Assembly: GCF_034702125.1 (NCBI RefSeq)
Contig: NC_085861.1
Span: 2,647,296-2,711,295 of the forward strand
DNA length: 64,000 nucleotides
Direction: 5' to 3'
From: Engraulis encrasicolus
Lineage: Eukaryota > Chordata > Actinopteri > Clupeiformes > Engraulidae
Shown here: one piece after another, positions 33,187-44,222 of the stretch
Position numbering within the stretch: position 1 is the first letter of the stretch
Layout: the number at the start of each line of letters is the position of its first letter
Translations under genes and position numbers: made by a program
Notes under the pieces: model-generated
The model's database searches: none
What the model saw: the letters and a program-made list of their open reading frames with translations, nothing else
Told to the model about the DNA's origin: nothing

Positions 33187-33350
33187 TCACTGATACCCAT
33201 GGTGCATGTTTGTCAATCACTTTAAGAACCTCTGAATGAAAAAAAATCCAGGCGTCCTCAACATAGGGAATAAGTTCTAACCTAGACCAATTAATATTCA
33301 GCAAATCATGAATGAAATAATCTTCAGAAAACTGCAATGTACTGTAATGC
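33187..33350 (-). pseudogene. LINE ORF2 fragment
   Basis: Minus strand DLLNINWSRLELIPYVEDAW and FFHSEVLKVIDKHAPW resemble the linker between endonuclease and reverse transcriptase of fish non-LTR elements. Only about 55 residues remain. Confidence 0.5.
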
Positions 33351-33449
33351 AATGTAAAGCTCACAGTGTACGGTACGGTACGGTTATCGTGACACCCCCC
33401 TATACTCCAACACTGATCAATCGTCTCTAGCCGATGCCTGTTTCTTGGG

Positions 33450-33515
33450 GCAGATGAAGGAGAGGAGCAGGTCCACTTCGTTCCTGATGATGACCTCTTG
33501 TGGATGGAGGTCGTA

Positions 33516-33595
<80 letters not shown>

Positions 33596-33600
33596 CCTCT
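33450..33600 (-). pseudogene. Partial copy of NXPE last exon, with (CA)n
   Basis: Minus strand EVIIRNEVDLLLSFICPK recurs here, downstream of the true last exon, split off by a CA microsatellite (about 33520-33594). It is a tandem duplication of the exon's 3' end. Confidence 0.8.
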
Positions 33601-33618
33601 TGTGGATGCATGTCGTAT

Positions 33619-33813
33619 TTACTTAGGGCAGATGAAGGAGAGGAGCAGGTCCACTTCGTTCCTGATGATGACCTCTTTTGGATGCATGTCGTACGTCAGG
33701 TAGTGACAGGAAGTCATCTGCCACACGTCCAGGAAGTACACGCCCATGTCACGGAATGTTTCCCGCAGGAATCGATAGTGCATGTAGTAGAACCAGAGGC
33801 TGCGGTGCATGGT
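33619..33813 (-). CDS. NXPE-like last exon (PC-esterase C-terminal block)
   Basis: 65 codons after acceptor TTGATTTGCAG, stop TAA at 33619-33621. It encodes RFLRETFRDMGVYFLDVWQM, TSCHYLTYDMHPKEVIIRNE and VDLLLSFICPK, the highly conserved end of NXPE proteins with the D..H pair of the esterase-like fold (DVWQMTSCH). It joins exon 35393-35736 in phase 0. Confidence 0.9.
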   Translation of the reverse strand, partial: TMHRSLWFYYMHYRFLRETFRDMGVYFLDVWQMTSCHYLTYDMHPKEVIIRNEVDLLLSFICPK

Positions 33814-33824
33814 CTGCAAATCAA

Positions 33825-33825
<1 letters not shown>

Positions 33826-33896
<71 letters not shown>
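33826..33896 (+). repeat. (CA)n microsatellite
   Basis: About 35 CA units, 13 bp upstream (in gene direction) of the last NXPE exon. Confidence 0.97.
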
Positions 33897-33899
<3 letters not shown>

Positions 33900-34067
33900 A
33901 AAATCAGTTCAACTGATAGTCGATGGCAAAATCACACAGTAAATACCGAATAAAGAAATACTAATGTTGATATGACTCTTGAAGAGTTTAAATCAACTCT
34001 GCTTCAGATAGCATTTTGGTCCACTCAAAAATGGTATATAATTTTGGGTTCAGGGGCCTCTAAAGGC

Positions 34068-34419
34068 CAGTGGTTCCCAACCTTTTTCTTCAGGTAACCA
34101 TATTTTTACCGTTGTAAGCTGTGGTGACCCACCCGTGCGAGCGCCCACACAAGAGGGAGTCACATGATACTCTGTTTCCGGCGAAAACTCATTAGTTATC
34201 ATTTGATTCCAAAATTTGTCTTCAGTCAAATATAGAATAAATGTTTAATCACATTTTGTTGCTTCTATGCATATATTAGTTTACATGCTTTGTCACGTAT
34301 AGGCTATATATGGTATTACAGTAAAAAGAAACCCCTTTAAATCAGGAGGGATTCGCGACCCACTGTGGATCTTTGGCGACCCATAGGTTGGGTCCCGACC
34401 CATAGGTTGGGAACCACTG
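34068..34419. mobile_element. hAT-like MITE
   Basis: CAGTGGTTCCCAACCTTTTT at 34068 and GGTTGGGAACCACTG ending 34419 form inverted termini. Flanking bases resemble each other (CTCTAAAGG / CTCTAGCGG) but are not a perfect duplication. Confidence 0.7.
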
Positions 34420-34579
34420 CTCTAGCGGTCAGTGTGTATTTGTCCCTGTGGCCCTGGGCTGGAGTCCTTGGCTCACTCTGCAGGGGCCCAGGGGACACAC
34501 ACACACACACACACACACATTATCCTTTCTGTTTCACTTCATCTGTGAGTGTTGAGGCTCACAACAAGAGCACACAAAC

Positions 34580-34798
34580 CAGTGTTGCCAGATTAGGCGG
34601 GTGCTCGCCCAATTGGGCTACTTGGGATGAGCATCTGCGGGTAAAAACGGGGAAAATTGGCCATTTGGCGTTTTTTCCAGTCGTTTTAGGCTCATAGAAG
34701 TCAATGTAATTTGTTGAATTTGGGCGGAATTTAGCGCATTTTGGCGGTTTTTGAGAATCTTTTGGGCGGGATTTAATAAGACACATCTGGCAACACTG
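34580..34798. mobile_element. 219-bp hAT MITE, perfect 8-bp duplication
   Basis: CAGTGTTGCCAGAT and its inverse, with ACACAAAC at 34572-34579 and 34799-34806. It has no coding capacity. Confidence 0.9.
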
Positions 34799-35392
34799 AC
34801 ACAAACATTGATGACCATTTTGGATTTTCCGATTGATCAAATGATCAGACAAGATTCAGAAATGGACTCCTAGACAATGTATTAATGGACAGGCTGTCGT
34901 CATGCTTTAGCGTATGTATCGCACGTTAGTGCATTCAGCGTTTTGGTGTGATGCATTTTGAAGTTAAAGCGTGCTCCTCAACGCAACGGTAAAGCGCTTT
35001 CATACACTTTTGACACGTGACGAGGTTTGAGTAGTTTTCCCGCCGTGTCAGCGATTTTGTTTTGTCACAGCGCATTTCTGTTACTGAACGCAAATATGCT
35101 TTGCTGTGCCCTAACCAAAACCACCCCTAAACTTAAGCTGTCAGTAAAGCAATGTTTCTGCTGCTTTACTGTTGCCAAGAACAGCGAGATTAGGCAAATT
35201 TCTACCTAATTTGTGCCTAAACCAAAACCATCCCTAAACCTAACCTGTCACTGGGCGTTGTGGAGCACGCCTTAACTAGGAAATGCGTATTGGACACACG
35301 CGATAGTGGGTTCAAATCAGCGTGCCATAGATACGCCTATGCATGATGACATGTTGTAATGGACCAGCAGGACCACCTAAGCAGATGCTTAC

Positions 35393-35736
35393 CAAAGTTG
35401 ACGTGTTGGGAGACTTGATGATGACCTTCGTCTGCGGCGCTCGTCTCAACAGCGACACGACTGCGCGCCGCACAAGAGTCACGCGGTGGACGAAGTAGGA
35501 CAGCGGCAAGCCGGCGAAGTGGGCGGACATGGTGAAGACGAGCACAGTCCGCGGCCCGCCGTCCATTTCGTCAATGAGGTTTTCAATATACTGAAGCGAT
35601 GTCATTTTCATTTTAAAGATTTTGTGTTGGTAGGGAATGCCGTGTGCACGGTGGTGGACATCAATGTTGTTCTCCACGTCGACCGCCAGGTGAGGACCCA
35701 CGTTCATCAGAGAGTGGAGCTCCAGACGTTTCAGAG
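35393..35736 (-). CDS. NXPE-like exon 6 (PC-esterase middle block)
   Basis: 344 bp between TTTTATTTGCAG and AACTTTG|GTAAGC. It encodes LKRLELHSLMNVGPHLAVDV, then TVLVFTMSAHFAGLPLSYFV and RRAPQTKVIIKSPNT, characteristic of NXPE proteins. One base is carried in from exon 5; the exit is phase 0. No stop. Confidence 0.92.
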
Positions 35737-35921
35737 CTGCAAATAAAAGCAAAACAAAAACAACAAGATCACCTGGCAGGTACTCCAAAGGCGACATGAA
35801 AAGGTGACTCGGGAAAACCACTAGCCACAGTGGCCTGTGGGTGAAAAAGTTAATGTCAAGCCCTGATACACACACACACTAATACATACACAGACACAGA
35901 CACAGTGTGCAGTGATCTTAC

Positions 35922-36124
35922 TGGGTATGGTCTGGTTGAGGTAGTGAAACCACTGGAGGAGGGTGGAGTCCCCGATGATGTGGATGTGCCTGTTCCTCAG
36001 ACACGCTGCCGAGTCCGCCCCTTGAAAATGACCAGTGGCGCACACAAATGAAGTCCAGACATCGTTATAGAAGAACCCTGCAGGCACTGGCGTGGGCAAG
36101 CCCGCCCGGCACACGTTCCTCCCT
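35922..36124 (-). CDS. NXPE-like exon 5 (GDST catalytic block)
   Basis: It encodes CRAGLPTPVPAGFFYNDVWT, then CLRNRHIHIIGDSTLLQWFH and YLNQTIP before GTAAGA. GDST holds the nucleophile serine of the PC-esterase (SGNH-like) domain. The 5' limit was chosen at GGGAG|AGGG because it keeps frame with exon 4; a neighbouring AG is possible. Confidence 0.88.
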
Positions 36125-36218
36125 CTCCCTTCAACAGAGAGAGAGACAGCACGGGACAGAAATCTTCATTAGGAAGACATTTCCTCTCTAAGGAACACAA
36201 ACACACACAAAGAGTGTG

Positions 36219-36508
36219 TTACAATATGCGACCTTGCCTCCTCCACTTGTGCTTGTCTCCTCGTACCAGGAAGTAATGTCATGATGACATCACTGACCAC
36301 AGCATTATATTTCAATGTCTTGCAAAAGCTCAATTGTAAAGCCTTCTTCTCCTTTGCAATTGGGATGGCGAATGAAAAACAGTCCCTCAAGAGTTGTTGT
36401 GGCTAGGCTGACAGCTGAGAAAATTTATCGTTTTCTCCACGGAGGAGGGGCCAGGAGGTGGGGCGAGGCCACAAGCACAAGTGGAGGAGGCAAGGTCGCA
36501 TATTGTAA
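36219..36508. mobile_element. MITE, long inverted termini
   Basis: TTACAATATGCGACCTTGCC at the left and its inverse at the right, 290 bp. A second copy lies at about 58089 and is split by the LTR retrotransposon. Confidence 0.75.
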
Positions 36509-37185
36509 CTCACACAACTAACTTGCACTCACACACACAGAAAATGCTGAGTCACAGGTTTGAGTTCTCTTAAATGGCTGAAAGGGACTAGGTGTTAAAA
36601 ACGCTGTTAGACACTTCCAGTGATTATGCTAAGCTATGGCAGTAAATTTAAGTACTGAACAACACACGGGGAAGAAAATGATGTGCACATTCATTGTTAC
36701 TTGGAAAAACTACAAATGTGTGAAAAAAAAAAAAAAAAACCCTGATATGTTGGCACAGAGTGAAGGCGGAGGTTATATGTAGAGAGGAGTACATTATAGA
36801 GAGGATATTTCCGCGCCCGCGTGCGCGCTTTTTGGGTGTTTATCTCATCGTGTAGCATACCAACAACTGCATTTGTAGAAATGATCTTGATCTGGCGTTT
36901 GTCTCCGTTCAGCCACCGGGACTGAGTTCTGAGGAAACACAAAGCACAGATGCTGGACGAAGGCAGCGTACCTACAAAGAATCTTCTAATAGAGTAAGAT
37001 GTGTTAAAACCCGCCCATCCAATGCAAAGGCGTGTGCTCAAAATTCGGTCTCCTAAGAGGGCGTTGTCCTTGCCTGATTATCATAGACTTGCAATCGCGA
37101 TTTGATCTGAAGCAACGCCGCCGAAGGTGTTGCGTCACTAGGAGGGCGCAGCCTGGCTAGCGTTGTCCCTCCTTCTTCTCTTTTC
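36509..37185. other. NXPE intron, no exon supported
   Basis: A good acceptor-like run on the minus strand near 36932 leads into a short open stretch, but its phase conflicts with the NXPE exons. Nothing else was found. Confidence 0.5.
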
Positions 37186-37188
37186 TAG

Positions 37189-37594
37189 TCAAGTCAAGTC
37201 AAGTCAAGTCAAGTCAAGTCAAGTTTATTGTCAATTTCTTTACATGCACTGGTCATACAAAGAATTTGAAATTGCGTTTCTTGCTCTCCCATGCAGACAT
37301 AGACTAATCTAGGTAAGGACATAGACAGTATAGACATAGACAGTACTCATACATGGACATAGACAGTATGGACGTAGACATTGCTCATACAGACATTTAA
37401 AGTGCAAGACTGGACAACAGAAGACTTGTAGAGAACATACATTAAGAGGAGGTATTTTGTTGTTATTTTTCCTAAAAGTCCTTTATAGCGTTCTGACATA
37501 GTAATAGTAGCATTTGAAGAAATAAATAATTAAAAAAGGTTTTTATTTAAATACACCAGCAGCAGTATGTGTGTGTGTGTGTTTGTATGTGTTT

Positions 37595-37663
<69 letters not shown>

Positions 37664-37711
37664 AGTGCAGGTAGAAAGTGCGGTGTGCGTCTGTGTGTGT
37701 GTACCTGTGTA

Positions 37712-37743
<32 letters not shown>

Positions 37744-37804
37744 TGAGTATGAGTTGTGTGTCAGTGTGTGTATGTTTGGGTTTAGTGCAGAAAGTGCAGT
37801 GTGC

Positions 37805-37864
<60 letters not shown>

Positions 37865-38814
37865 TGTGTGTGTGTGTGTGTGTGCATGTGTATGTTTTGA
37901 GTTAGTGCAGGTTGAAAGTTCAGTCACAGATGTAGTAGTGCAGGTGGAGTGTTCAGTCGCAGATATGGTGGTGGGGATGAGGGGGGGGAGCGTTGTCAGT
38001 GGCCTGGCTGGCTAGAGGCTGACAGTGAAGGGAGAGTGGGTTGAGTGTTCAGTATCTTGATTGCTTGATGCATCGTGCTGCTTGTAAGCCTGGTGGTACG
38101 GGAACGGAGGCGCCTGTACCTCTTTCCAGAGGGCAGGAGGCTGAACAGTTTGTGTGCAGGGTGGCTTGTGTCTTTGATGATCATCAGTGCTTTTCGGGTG
38201 AGGCGTGCGGTGTAAATGTCCTGCAGGGAGGGGAGTGGTACTCCAATGATCTTCTTCGCTGTGTTCACAACACGCTTGAGTGTCTTCCTGTTTTTCTCCG
38301 TGCAGCTTCCTCCCCACACTGTGATGCAGCTGGACACGACGCTCTCTATGGTTCCTCTGTAGAATGTTGTCATGATGGAGGGTGTAGCACTTGCCTTCTT
38401 TAGTTTGCGCAAGAAGTAGAGACGCTGATGGGCCTTCTTCGCCAGTGATGTAGTGTTGGTGGTCCAAGAGAGGTCGTCGCTGATGTGCACTCCAAGGAAC
38501 TTGGTGCTGCTCACTCTCTCCACAGCATCACCGTCGATGGTCAGTGGTGGCAGTTGTTTTTGGACCCTCTGAAAGTTGACAACAATCTCCTTGGTCTTGT
38601 TGACATTCAGCAGGAGGTTGTTGTCTTTGCACCATCTGGCCAGCAGGTCTACTTCTTCTCTGTAGTGGGTCTCATCGCCCTTAGTGATGAGGCCCACCAG
38701 TGTTGTTTCGTGGTGTTTGCACAAGACGTGCGCTACGCAAAGGGGATTCCATTTATTCTCCACCTCAAGACTCCGAAGGTCTCCTAATCCAAGGTCTCCT
38801 ACAGGGGCGTTCAC
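37189..38814 (-). mobile_element. LINE 3' end (CR1/L2-like), 5'-truncated
   Basis: The minus-strand element ends in a (TTGAC)n tail (plus-strand CAAGT units at 37189-37222), as CR1/L2-type LINEs do. Its 3' UTR holds a long, impure GT tract (37569-37895). Coding 37996-38814 is the thumb and C-terminal part of the reverse transcriptase. Confidence 0.75.
37996..38814 (-). pseudogene. LINE reverse transcriptase C-terminal fragment
   Basis: 272 codons open on the minus strand: GLITKGDETHYREEVDLLAR, WCKDNNLLLNVNKTKEIVVN, SSTKFLGVHISDDLSW, AHQRLYFLRKLKKA and SCITVWGGSC. These are the region after the catalytic YxDD of fish non-LTR elements. The catalytic part is missing, so the copy is dead on arrival, although unusually free of stops and therefore young. 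Confidence 0.85.
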
Positions 38815-38885
38815 CCGACGTAAAGTGAATACCGAAGAAGAAGCCGCCTGATTTATCTCTCTCTCATATAGGCCTACTATTCTCT

Positions 38886-39060
38886 GGTACCCATGTTCCC
38901 CGGGTCCTATGTTCCTCGGGTCCTATGCCGGATCCTATGTTCCCCGGGTCCTATGTTTCCCGGGCCCTATGTTCCCCTGTCTTTGTATGGGATCGGGGAA
39001 CTTAAAACCCTTTTTTTTTTTTTTAGAAAAAGGGTCCTATGTTCCCCGCACTGTATGTTT
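38886..39060 (+). repeat. Short-unit minisatellite
   Basis: Variants of GGTCCTATGTTCCCCG recur about seven times, interrupted by a T tract near 39011. Confidence 0.75.
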
Positions 39061-39106
39061 CCAAGTTCCAAGAACCCAGAAAGTACTTGCATTGACTCCT
39101 GACCTG

Positions 39107-40392
39107 GGCCTCGTTTCCCGATAACGATGGTTCTTAGCCTTACGTGTGTCGTTAACCAGTGATCCTACGAATGTTCTTAGATTTCCTACGACTGTTTCCC
39201 AAAGACACTTGTACATGAACGCGCGTGCACAGCCTCTAAGATCATTCGTAGCGTCGCTCTTAAGGATCGCTGTCCACATATGTGGTGCTGAAGTGTCCTC
39301 GGAGTGAACTGCGCCGTCATGCTGCTAAACCATTTACAAAATGTAAGGCGTGTGTCAGTAGGCCTATCAAAAGTTGTTTTCTATAAGGGTGGGACTACAT
39401 TTGTAGCAGTTTGCAACTATCGCCAGGAGTTATTGTTGGCAAATGAAATAAAATGCTCACACACAATGAAATCATGCAAAACCATGAGATACGCCGTTAA
39501 ACCAGACAAAGCGCGTGCAGTTGGCTACCGTGCTTAATATTTAAGAAGACAAGTAGGCCTAGGAGTTCCAAATTGGGATGCGCATTTGGGGAGCGGCGCG
39601 CAAAGTACGGCGCACTCAAGGCTTTAACAACTGTGAGGAACATTTTGCACCCCATCGCTGCCTTTTTATGTCATAGTTTACCCTTAGCCTACAACTATCG
39701 TGTCTTTTCTGCGTCGCCTTCCCTTTCTTAGGGTATTTGAAAATGAAAGAGGGCGCAACGACTCGCTGACCGATTTTCTTTTTTTAATGTTTCGGTAGTG
39801 GACTTCCGACATCACCACTCTTGTCTCTGGTCGCCGAAGCCCCCTATTTATTTTGCGTGTGGATGCCTTGTTCTTGTTCACGAAGCACCCACACAAATTA
39901 TGATTGATCACAGTTTAATAATGCCCTGATTTATCAAACACAGCTGAACTATTTTACTGCCTGTAAAATATTTTCCAAACACGTTGCTTTTATTTTACAC
40001 ACTTACACAATTAATGTTACCTTCTTATTCTCGTTACAGTGTCAACTGTGGTGCCATGATATTTAGGCTACACTCCCGTCTTAAAACATCAACTTGAAGC
40101 GCAAGTTTCCTCTTTTCCTGTGGGTGTCTCCACTGTGCCATGCCACTCGCGTGTTAAAACAGCAATCTTATGCGTAAATTTCTTCTTTTCCCTTCATATA
40201 CTGTGGGTGTCTCCACTGTGCCATGCCGTTACGATCAATCTTAGCGCTCTTAGAGTTACGTGTCAACCTGCGATGGTTCTTTGCTAAGTTGGCTTTGGGA
40301 AACGCTCCGTGAGCTCTACGATGGTGTTACGTGTGAACTTAAGTAGCACGTAGCGTTAAGTAGTACTTAAAGCCCTTTCGGAAACGAGGCCC
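39107..40392. mobile_element. DNA transposon remnant
   Basis: GGGCCTCGTTTCC near 39107 is mirrored by GGAAACGAGGCCC ending near 40392, and subterminal parts also mirror each other (GTTACGTGT, CTTAGAG). No transposase was recognised. CTGAC flanks both sides. Confidence 0.55.
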
Positions 40393-40506
40393 TGACTGGT
40401 AGCAACGCTGAAGCTGTTGCGTCACTAGGTGGCTAAACCAACCACCCCCCTAAGAAAAAAAAGTCCAAAAGGGGGGTCCCCATTGAGACCCTCTGGTTTC
40501 GGTTAC

Positions 40507-40621
40507 CCTTGCATGAGCTTCTTCTCGAACGGCGTGAAATGGTCGGTGTAGTCACCCGTTCTCTGGTATATCAGGGCATCGCAGGGCAGAGTTTTTGGGC
40601 GGTGGCATTGCCACGTCAAAC
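40507..40621 (-). CDS. NXPE-like exon 4
   Basis: 115 bp between TTATGATTAG and CAAGG|GTAACC. It encodes LTWQCHRPKTLPCDALIYQR, TGDYTDHFTPFEKKLMQ, matching the NXPE region after the C.Y.D.RTG motif (W.C.RP..L.C.AL.Y). Entry phase 1 fits the end of exon 3 (RT-G), and exit phase 2 fits exon 5. Confidence 0.85.
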
Positions 40622-41179
40622 CTAATCATAATGATAAAAATACATTTTATTTGGAGTGCCTCTTAAGGAACAACTGCATAATTTTCAACATTAAGCCACT
40701 TTTCTGAGTTGTCTGCAATGTTTTAGAACCCCCCTCACTGTTTATTTCATGCTTGCTGCTGTCTTCGTTATTTGGATTTCGTCTCAGCCAGCTTGAGCCC
40801 TGAGGAAGGTCAGTAGACCGAAAGCCTGGCCTATTATTAAAAAGAACACAAAGGGGATTTAAGTGTGCAGACATTTTTCTGTCAATTTTACACAGTTTTT
40901 GTTTATGTTTAGCACCTTTTAATCGAGAGTGCGGTGTGATCCGGTTAAACACAGTCTCAACCGGCTTTAGAATGGCCGTCTATGGCTCGCCAGATATGTT
41001 CCTAAATGCACCCTAAACATTTGTTTTCAAGACTGTGCAACTCACCAAATGTTTAGGGGTATTCACTGATATCCCACACTTTTTTTTGTTGCGAAACGTG
41101 GCTTCTGTCATGTTTTATGTATCACTTTGTAAATATTTTTTTTTCTTTAATTCACAAAAAATATCAAATAAAAAACTAG

Positions 41180-41405
41180 GCCTAGGCAGTCCCCTCCGAC
41201 TGCTAAAGGTATATCTCCGAAACGCGACGCTTCCAGTCCCCCATCATTCCTACCACTCCCGTCCACCTTTTTATAAACGTATATATTAAATACAAAATAT
41301 AAAAGAAATATTTTCAATATCTACATACATCAGTGATGTGCATAGGCTTAAAACCAAACAACTATTGAAAACGATGGCAAAAAAAAATGGGGCAAATAGT
41401 AACAA
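41180..41405 (-). repeat. End fragment of the 3645-type repeat
   Basis: ATATCTCCGAAACGCGACGC and the next 200 bp mirror the right end of the repeat at 3645-4720 (GGTTTTAAGCCTATGCAC is shared). Confidence 0.7.
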
Positions 41406-41502
41406 AAACGGTGAGTGGGGTTTTAACTCAGAAAATGGGCTTGAAGTTCAAAATAGCGCAGTTGACCTTTAAGAGACTCAAGGACCCTTCACAGGACATA
41501 AT

Positions 41503-42076
41503 GGGGCACCTAAGTCTCCACCCCTTCCGGGCGGCTCGTGGGGCTGGGAACACAAAAACTTTTGACTGGGCTGTAATGGACTGATCAAAGCTATTTCCCG
41601 ATCCACCTCGCATTTCCCTGTCTATCACACATATGCTGTGCCTCAGAATTAATAACAACCAATGGCGTGCTTGTTGACTCCACTTGGCAAGCGATTTTTG
41701 AGTTGTGTGTGTGCAAAAATATGTAATTATTTGGACTACACAACAGACGTCGCATGTCCGACGTGCAGCCACTTAAGCCGAGGTGCAGCGGTAGGGTTGG
41801 CTGTGCCTCGGTTCACGTCAGATATGCGAGGCGCACGTGTAGTCTCTAACACAGTTTTGCACAAAAGCTAAAATAATGTTTCTTGCGTGTCGAAAATGAG
41901 TGGTCTTACGACGCAAAGCCAAACCTTTCAAATTCACTGTCATCATATGTGAAATCCGGAGCACATGCCAAACGGGATGAGGATTTAGCTTGACTCGCTC
42001 CATTAACTCTCATTCAAAATTTTGAGAGCTCCAGCCCCACGGATCGGAAGTAGAAGGGCGTGACTTAGGTGCCCCA
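41503..42076. mobile_element. MITE-like element
   Basis: TGGGGCACCTAAGTC and its inverse GACTTAGGTGCCCCA bound 574 bp without coding capacity. The target duplication is unclear. Confidence 0.55.
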
Positions 42077-42299
42077 TAGTAAGTAGTAGGACAGTAATCA
42101 TGTCAGACCTAATAATAATAATAATTATTATTATTATTATAATTATAATAAGTATAATAACTAGTAAGTAGTAGGACGACAATCAAAACAAAACAAATGT
42201 GAGCAATAAATATTAAATACAATACATGTTAAAATGCAAAGCAGCAACTAAAAGTTAGAGGTGGATGTTAAAAGGCACAGAGGCGGCAAATTATACAGA

Positions 42300-42497
42300 A
42301 CAACAAGGCAAGATAAAACTAAAGAGAGTAAAATAAAACAACAAGGCAAGATAAAACTAAAGAGAGTAAAATAAAACAACAAGGCAAGATAAAACTAAAG
42401 AGAGTAAAATAAAACAACAAGGCAAGATAAAACTAAAGAGAGTAAAATAAAACAACAAGGCAAGATAAAACTAAAGAGAGTAAAATAAAACAACAAA
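42300..42497 (+). repeat. 38-bp tandem repeat, about five units
   Basis: Near-identical units containing AACAAGGCAAGATAAAACTA followed by AAGAGAGTAAAATAAA. Confidence 0.9.
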
Positions 42498-42609
42498 AAT
42501 AAAGAATAAATAATTGAACAAAGAATACATAATAGAATCTCAGTTTCCATAGTGATGAGAAAGCAAGAGTGAAGCGGTGTGTTTTGAGCATGGATTTGAA
42601 GGTGTATAC

Positions 42610-43225
42610 CAGGGGTGGGGAACCTATGTCTCGAGGGCCAGGGGTGAGGAACCTATGTCTCGAGGGCCAGAGGTGGGGAACCTATGTCTCGAGGGCCAGG
42701 GGTGGGGAACCTATGTCTCGAGGGCCAGGGGTGGGGAACCTATGTCTCGAGGGCCAGGGGTGGGGAACCTATGTCTCGAGGGCCAGGGGTGGGGAACCTA
42801 TGTCTCGAGGGCCAGGGGTGGGGAACCTATGTCTCGAGGGCGAGGGTTGGGGAACCCATGTCTCGAGGGGTGGGGAACCTATGTCTCGAGGGCCAGGGGT
42901 GGGGAACCTATGTCTCGAGGGCCAGGGGTGGGGAACCTATGTGTCGAGGGCCAGGGGTGGGGAACCTATGTGTCGAGGGCCAGGGGTGGGGAACCTATGT
43001 GTCGAGGGCCAGGGGTGGGGAACCTATGTCTCGAGGGCCAGGGGTCGGGAACCTATGTCTCGAGGGCCAGGGGTGTGGAACCTATGTCTCGAGGGCCAGG
43101 GGTCGGGAACCTATGTCTCGAGGGCCAGGGGTGTGGAACCTATGTCTCGAGGGCCAGGGGTGTGGAACCTATGTCTCGAGGGCCAGGGGTGGGGAACCTA
43201 TGTCTCGAGGGCCAGGGATGGGGAG
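42610..43225 (+). repeat. 30-bp minisatellite, about 20 units
   Basis: The unit (GGGGAACCTATGTCTCGAGG plus GCCAGGGGTG) recurs head to tail with few variants (TGTCTC/TGTGTC; one shortened unit near 42865). As 30 is divisible by three and the unit lacks stops, three plus frames stay open. These are not proteins. Confidence 0.95.
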
Positions 43226-43495
43226 CTTTTGTCTCTAGGGCCGTTTGCAACCCTTGAGGCCGTTTTATCCAGCCCCCGATATCATTTTAATGTTATTCAG
43301 CTTCACATGAAATATGACATATGACAGGGAACTTAAAGAAGGTGGTGTTTGTTTAAATGTGGCTGCCTTCAATATAGGCCTAAAGTGAAGGGGAAAATCC
43401 TCGTTTGTGTTCATAGTAGGGCCCTTGGAGGACTTTTTAGGGCCCTCGGATGAATTTGAAGTGGCCCTTCGAATGAGAAAGGTTTCCCACCCCTG
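42610..43495. mobile_element. hAT-like element with expanded terminus
   Basis: CAGGGGTGGGGAACC at 42610 and GGTTTCCCACCCCTG ending 43495. Flanks GTGTATAC and GTGTACAG are partly alike. The left terminus has been amplified into the 30-bp minisatellite below. Confidence 0.65.
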
Positions 43496-43535
43496 GTGTA
43501 CAGTATAGGGAGGTGAGTTGTCATTTGTCCTTGAC

Positions 43536-43587
43536 CTGTGCGGCCGTCCCGATACTCGCAGCAGCAGTTTTTCGGGGCCATGTCACC
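43536..43587 (-). pseudogene. NXPE-like exon 3, 3' part cut off by MITE
   Basis: After the second copy of the target duplication, the minus strand reads GDMAPKNCCCEYRDGRTG and ends ACAG|GTCAAG. CEYRDGRTG is the NXPE C.Y.D.RTG motif. Without the insert and one duplication copy, the exon would be 322 bp with the right exit phase for exon 4. Confidence 0.85.
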
Positions 43588-43944
43588 TAGGGCTGGGCGA
43601 TATGGAAAAAAAAACACATCACGATATTTATTACTTTATATCACGATAACGATATTTATCACGATATAGCACAATTATGTACGTTTTCAGCTATTCTCTT
43701 TATTTGTTCTTTATTTTTTCATGTCGCAAAACAACCTTTCTTTAAAATGGACCTGTTTATTTTTATTTTTACAGTTACATTAACTTATAGTGTGTATTGT
43801 GACAACATGAAATGTAATCAGATGATATTCAATTGTATAAAATTGATAAAATTACTATCGCGATATAAACGATATAGGAGAAAGGTCACGTTATACACTT
43901 TTATATCACCATAACGATATATATCATCATATTGCCCAGCCCTA
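43588..43944. mobile_element. 357-bp hAT-type MITE inside NXPE exon
   Basis: TAGGGCTGGGCGATATGG and its near-perfect inverse, with ATGTCACC at both 43580-43587 and 43945-43952. It is AT-rich with many ATCACGATA motifs and multiple stops in all frames. Confidence 0.92.
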
Positions 43945-44222
43945 ATGTCACCTGTGCCAGGCAGCAACACTCCGGGCCACTTGATGGTGCACATCGCCGT
44001 CTCCTCCACTTGTCTGCCGTTGGTAGAAGAAGGCTCGCTGAGGAAGTAGCCCCTGAAGATGATCTGATCGGTGTCGGTGCTCCAGTGTTGCTCCAACGCC
44101 AGTATGACTTCGCTGGAGTGGACCAGAATCACTGCTACTGACGCCGGACCCGCCCAGGGCAATAGGAAGTGGACTGAGTACGTCCCGTTGTGGTGGTCTA
44201 CAACCTCTCCGAACACACTGGC
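43945..44222 (-). pseudogene. NXPE-like exon 3, 5' part
   Basis: After CCCTGTGGCTCGCAG it encodes ASVFGEVVDHHNGTYSVHFL, LPWAGPASVAVILVHSSEVI and TDTDQIIFRGYF, then MCTIKWPGVLLPGTGD. This is the neurexophilin/filamin-like domain of NXPE proteins (DxxNGTYS, LVHSSE). It runs in phase 0 from exon 2 and is cut by the MITE after GTGD. Read-through enters MITE sequence and stops after about 40 residues. A GT inside the duplication (43951-43950) could act as a weak donor. Confidence 0.88.

Noticed and set aside
36840..36945. Candidate NXPE exon after a strong minus-strand acceptor
   Set aside because: The entry phase required by the neighbouring exons gives an early stop, and the true exon 4 at 40507-40621 fits in phase and sequence.
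37543..38015. Cys/Val- or His/Thr-rich ORFs over GT/CA tracts here and elsewhere
   Set aside because: They are translations of dinucleotide repeats and lack any non-repeat coding sequence.
42610..43225. CRISPR-like array of 30-bp repeats
   Set aside because: There are no unique spacers between units, and the DNA is from an animal genome.
42569..43324. Three overlapping plus-strand ORFs of 184-251 codons
   Set aside because: They read the 30-bp minisatellite in three frames. An open frame is forced by a stop-free unit divisible by three.
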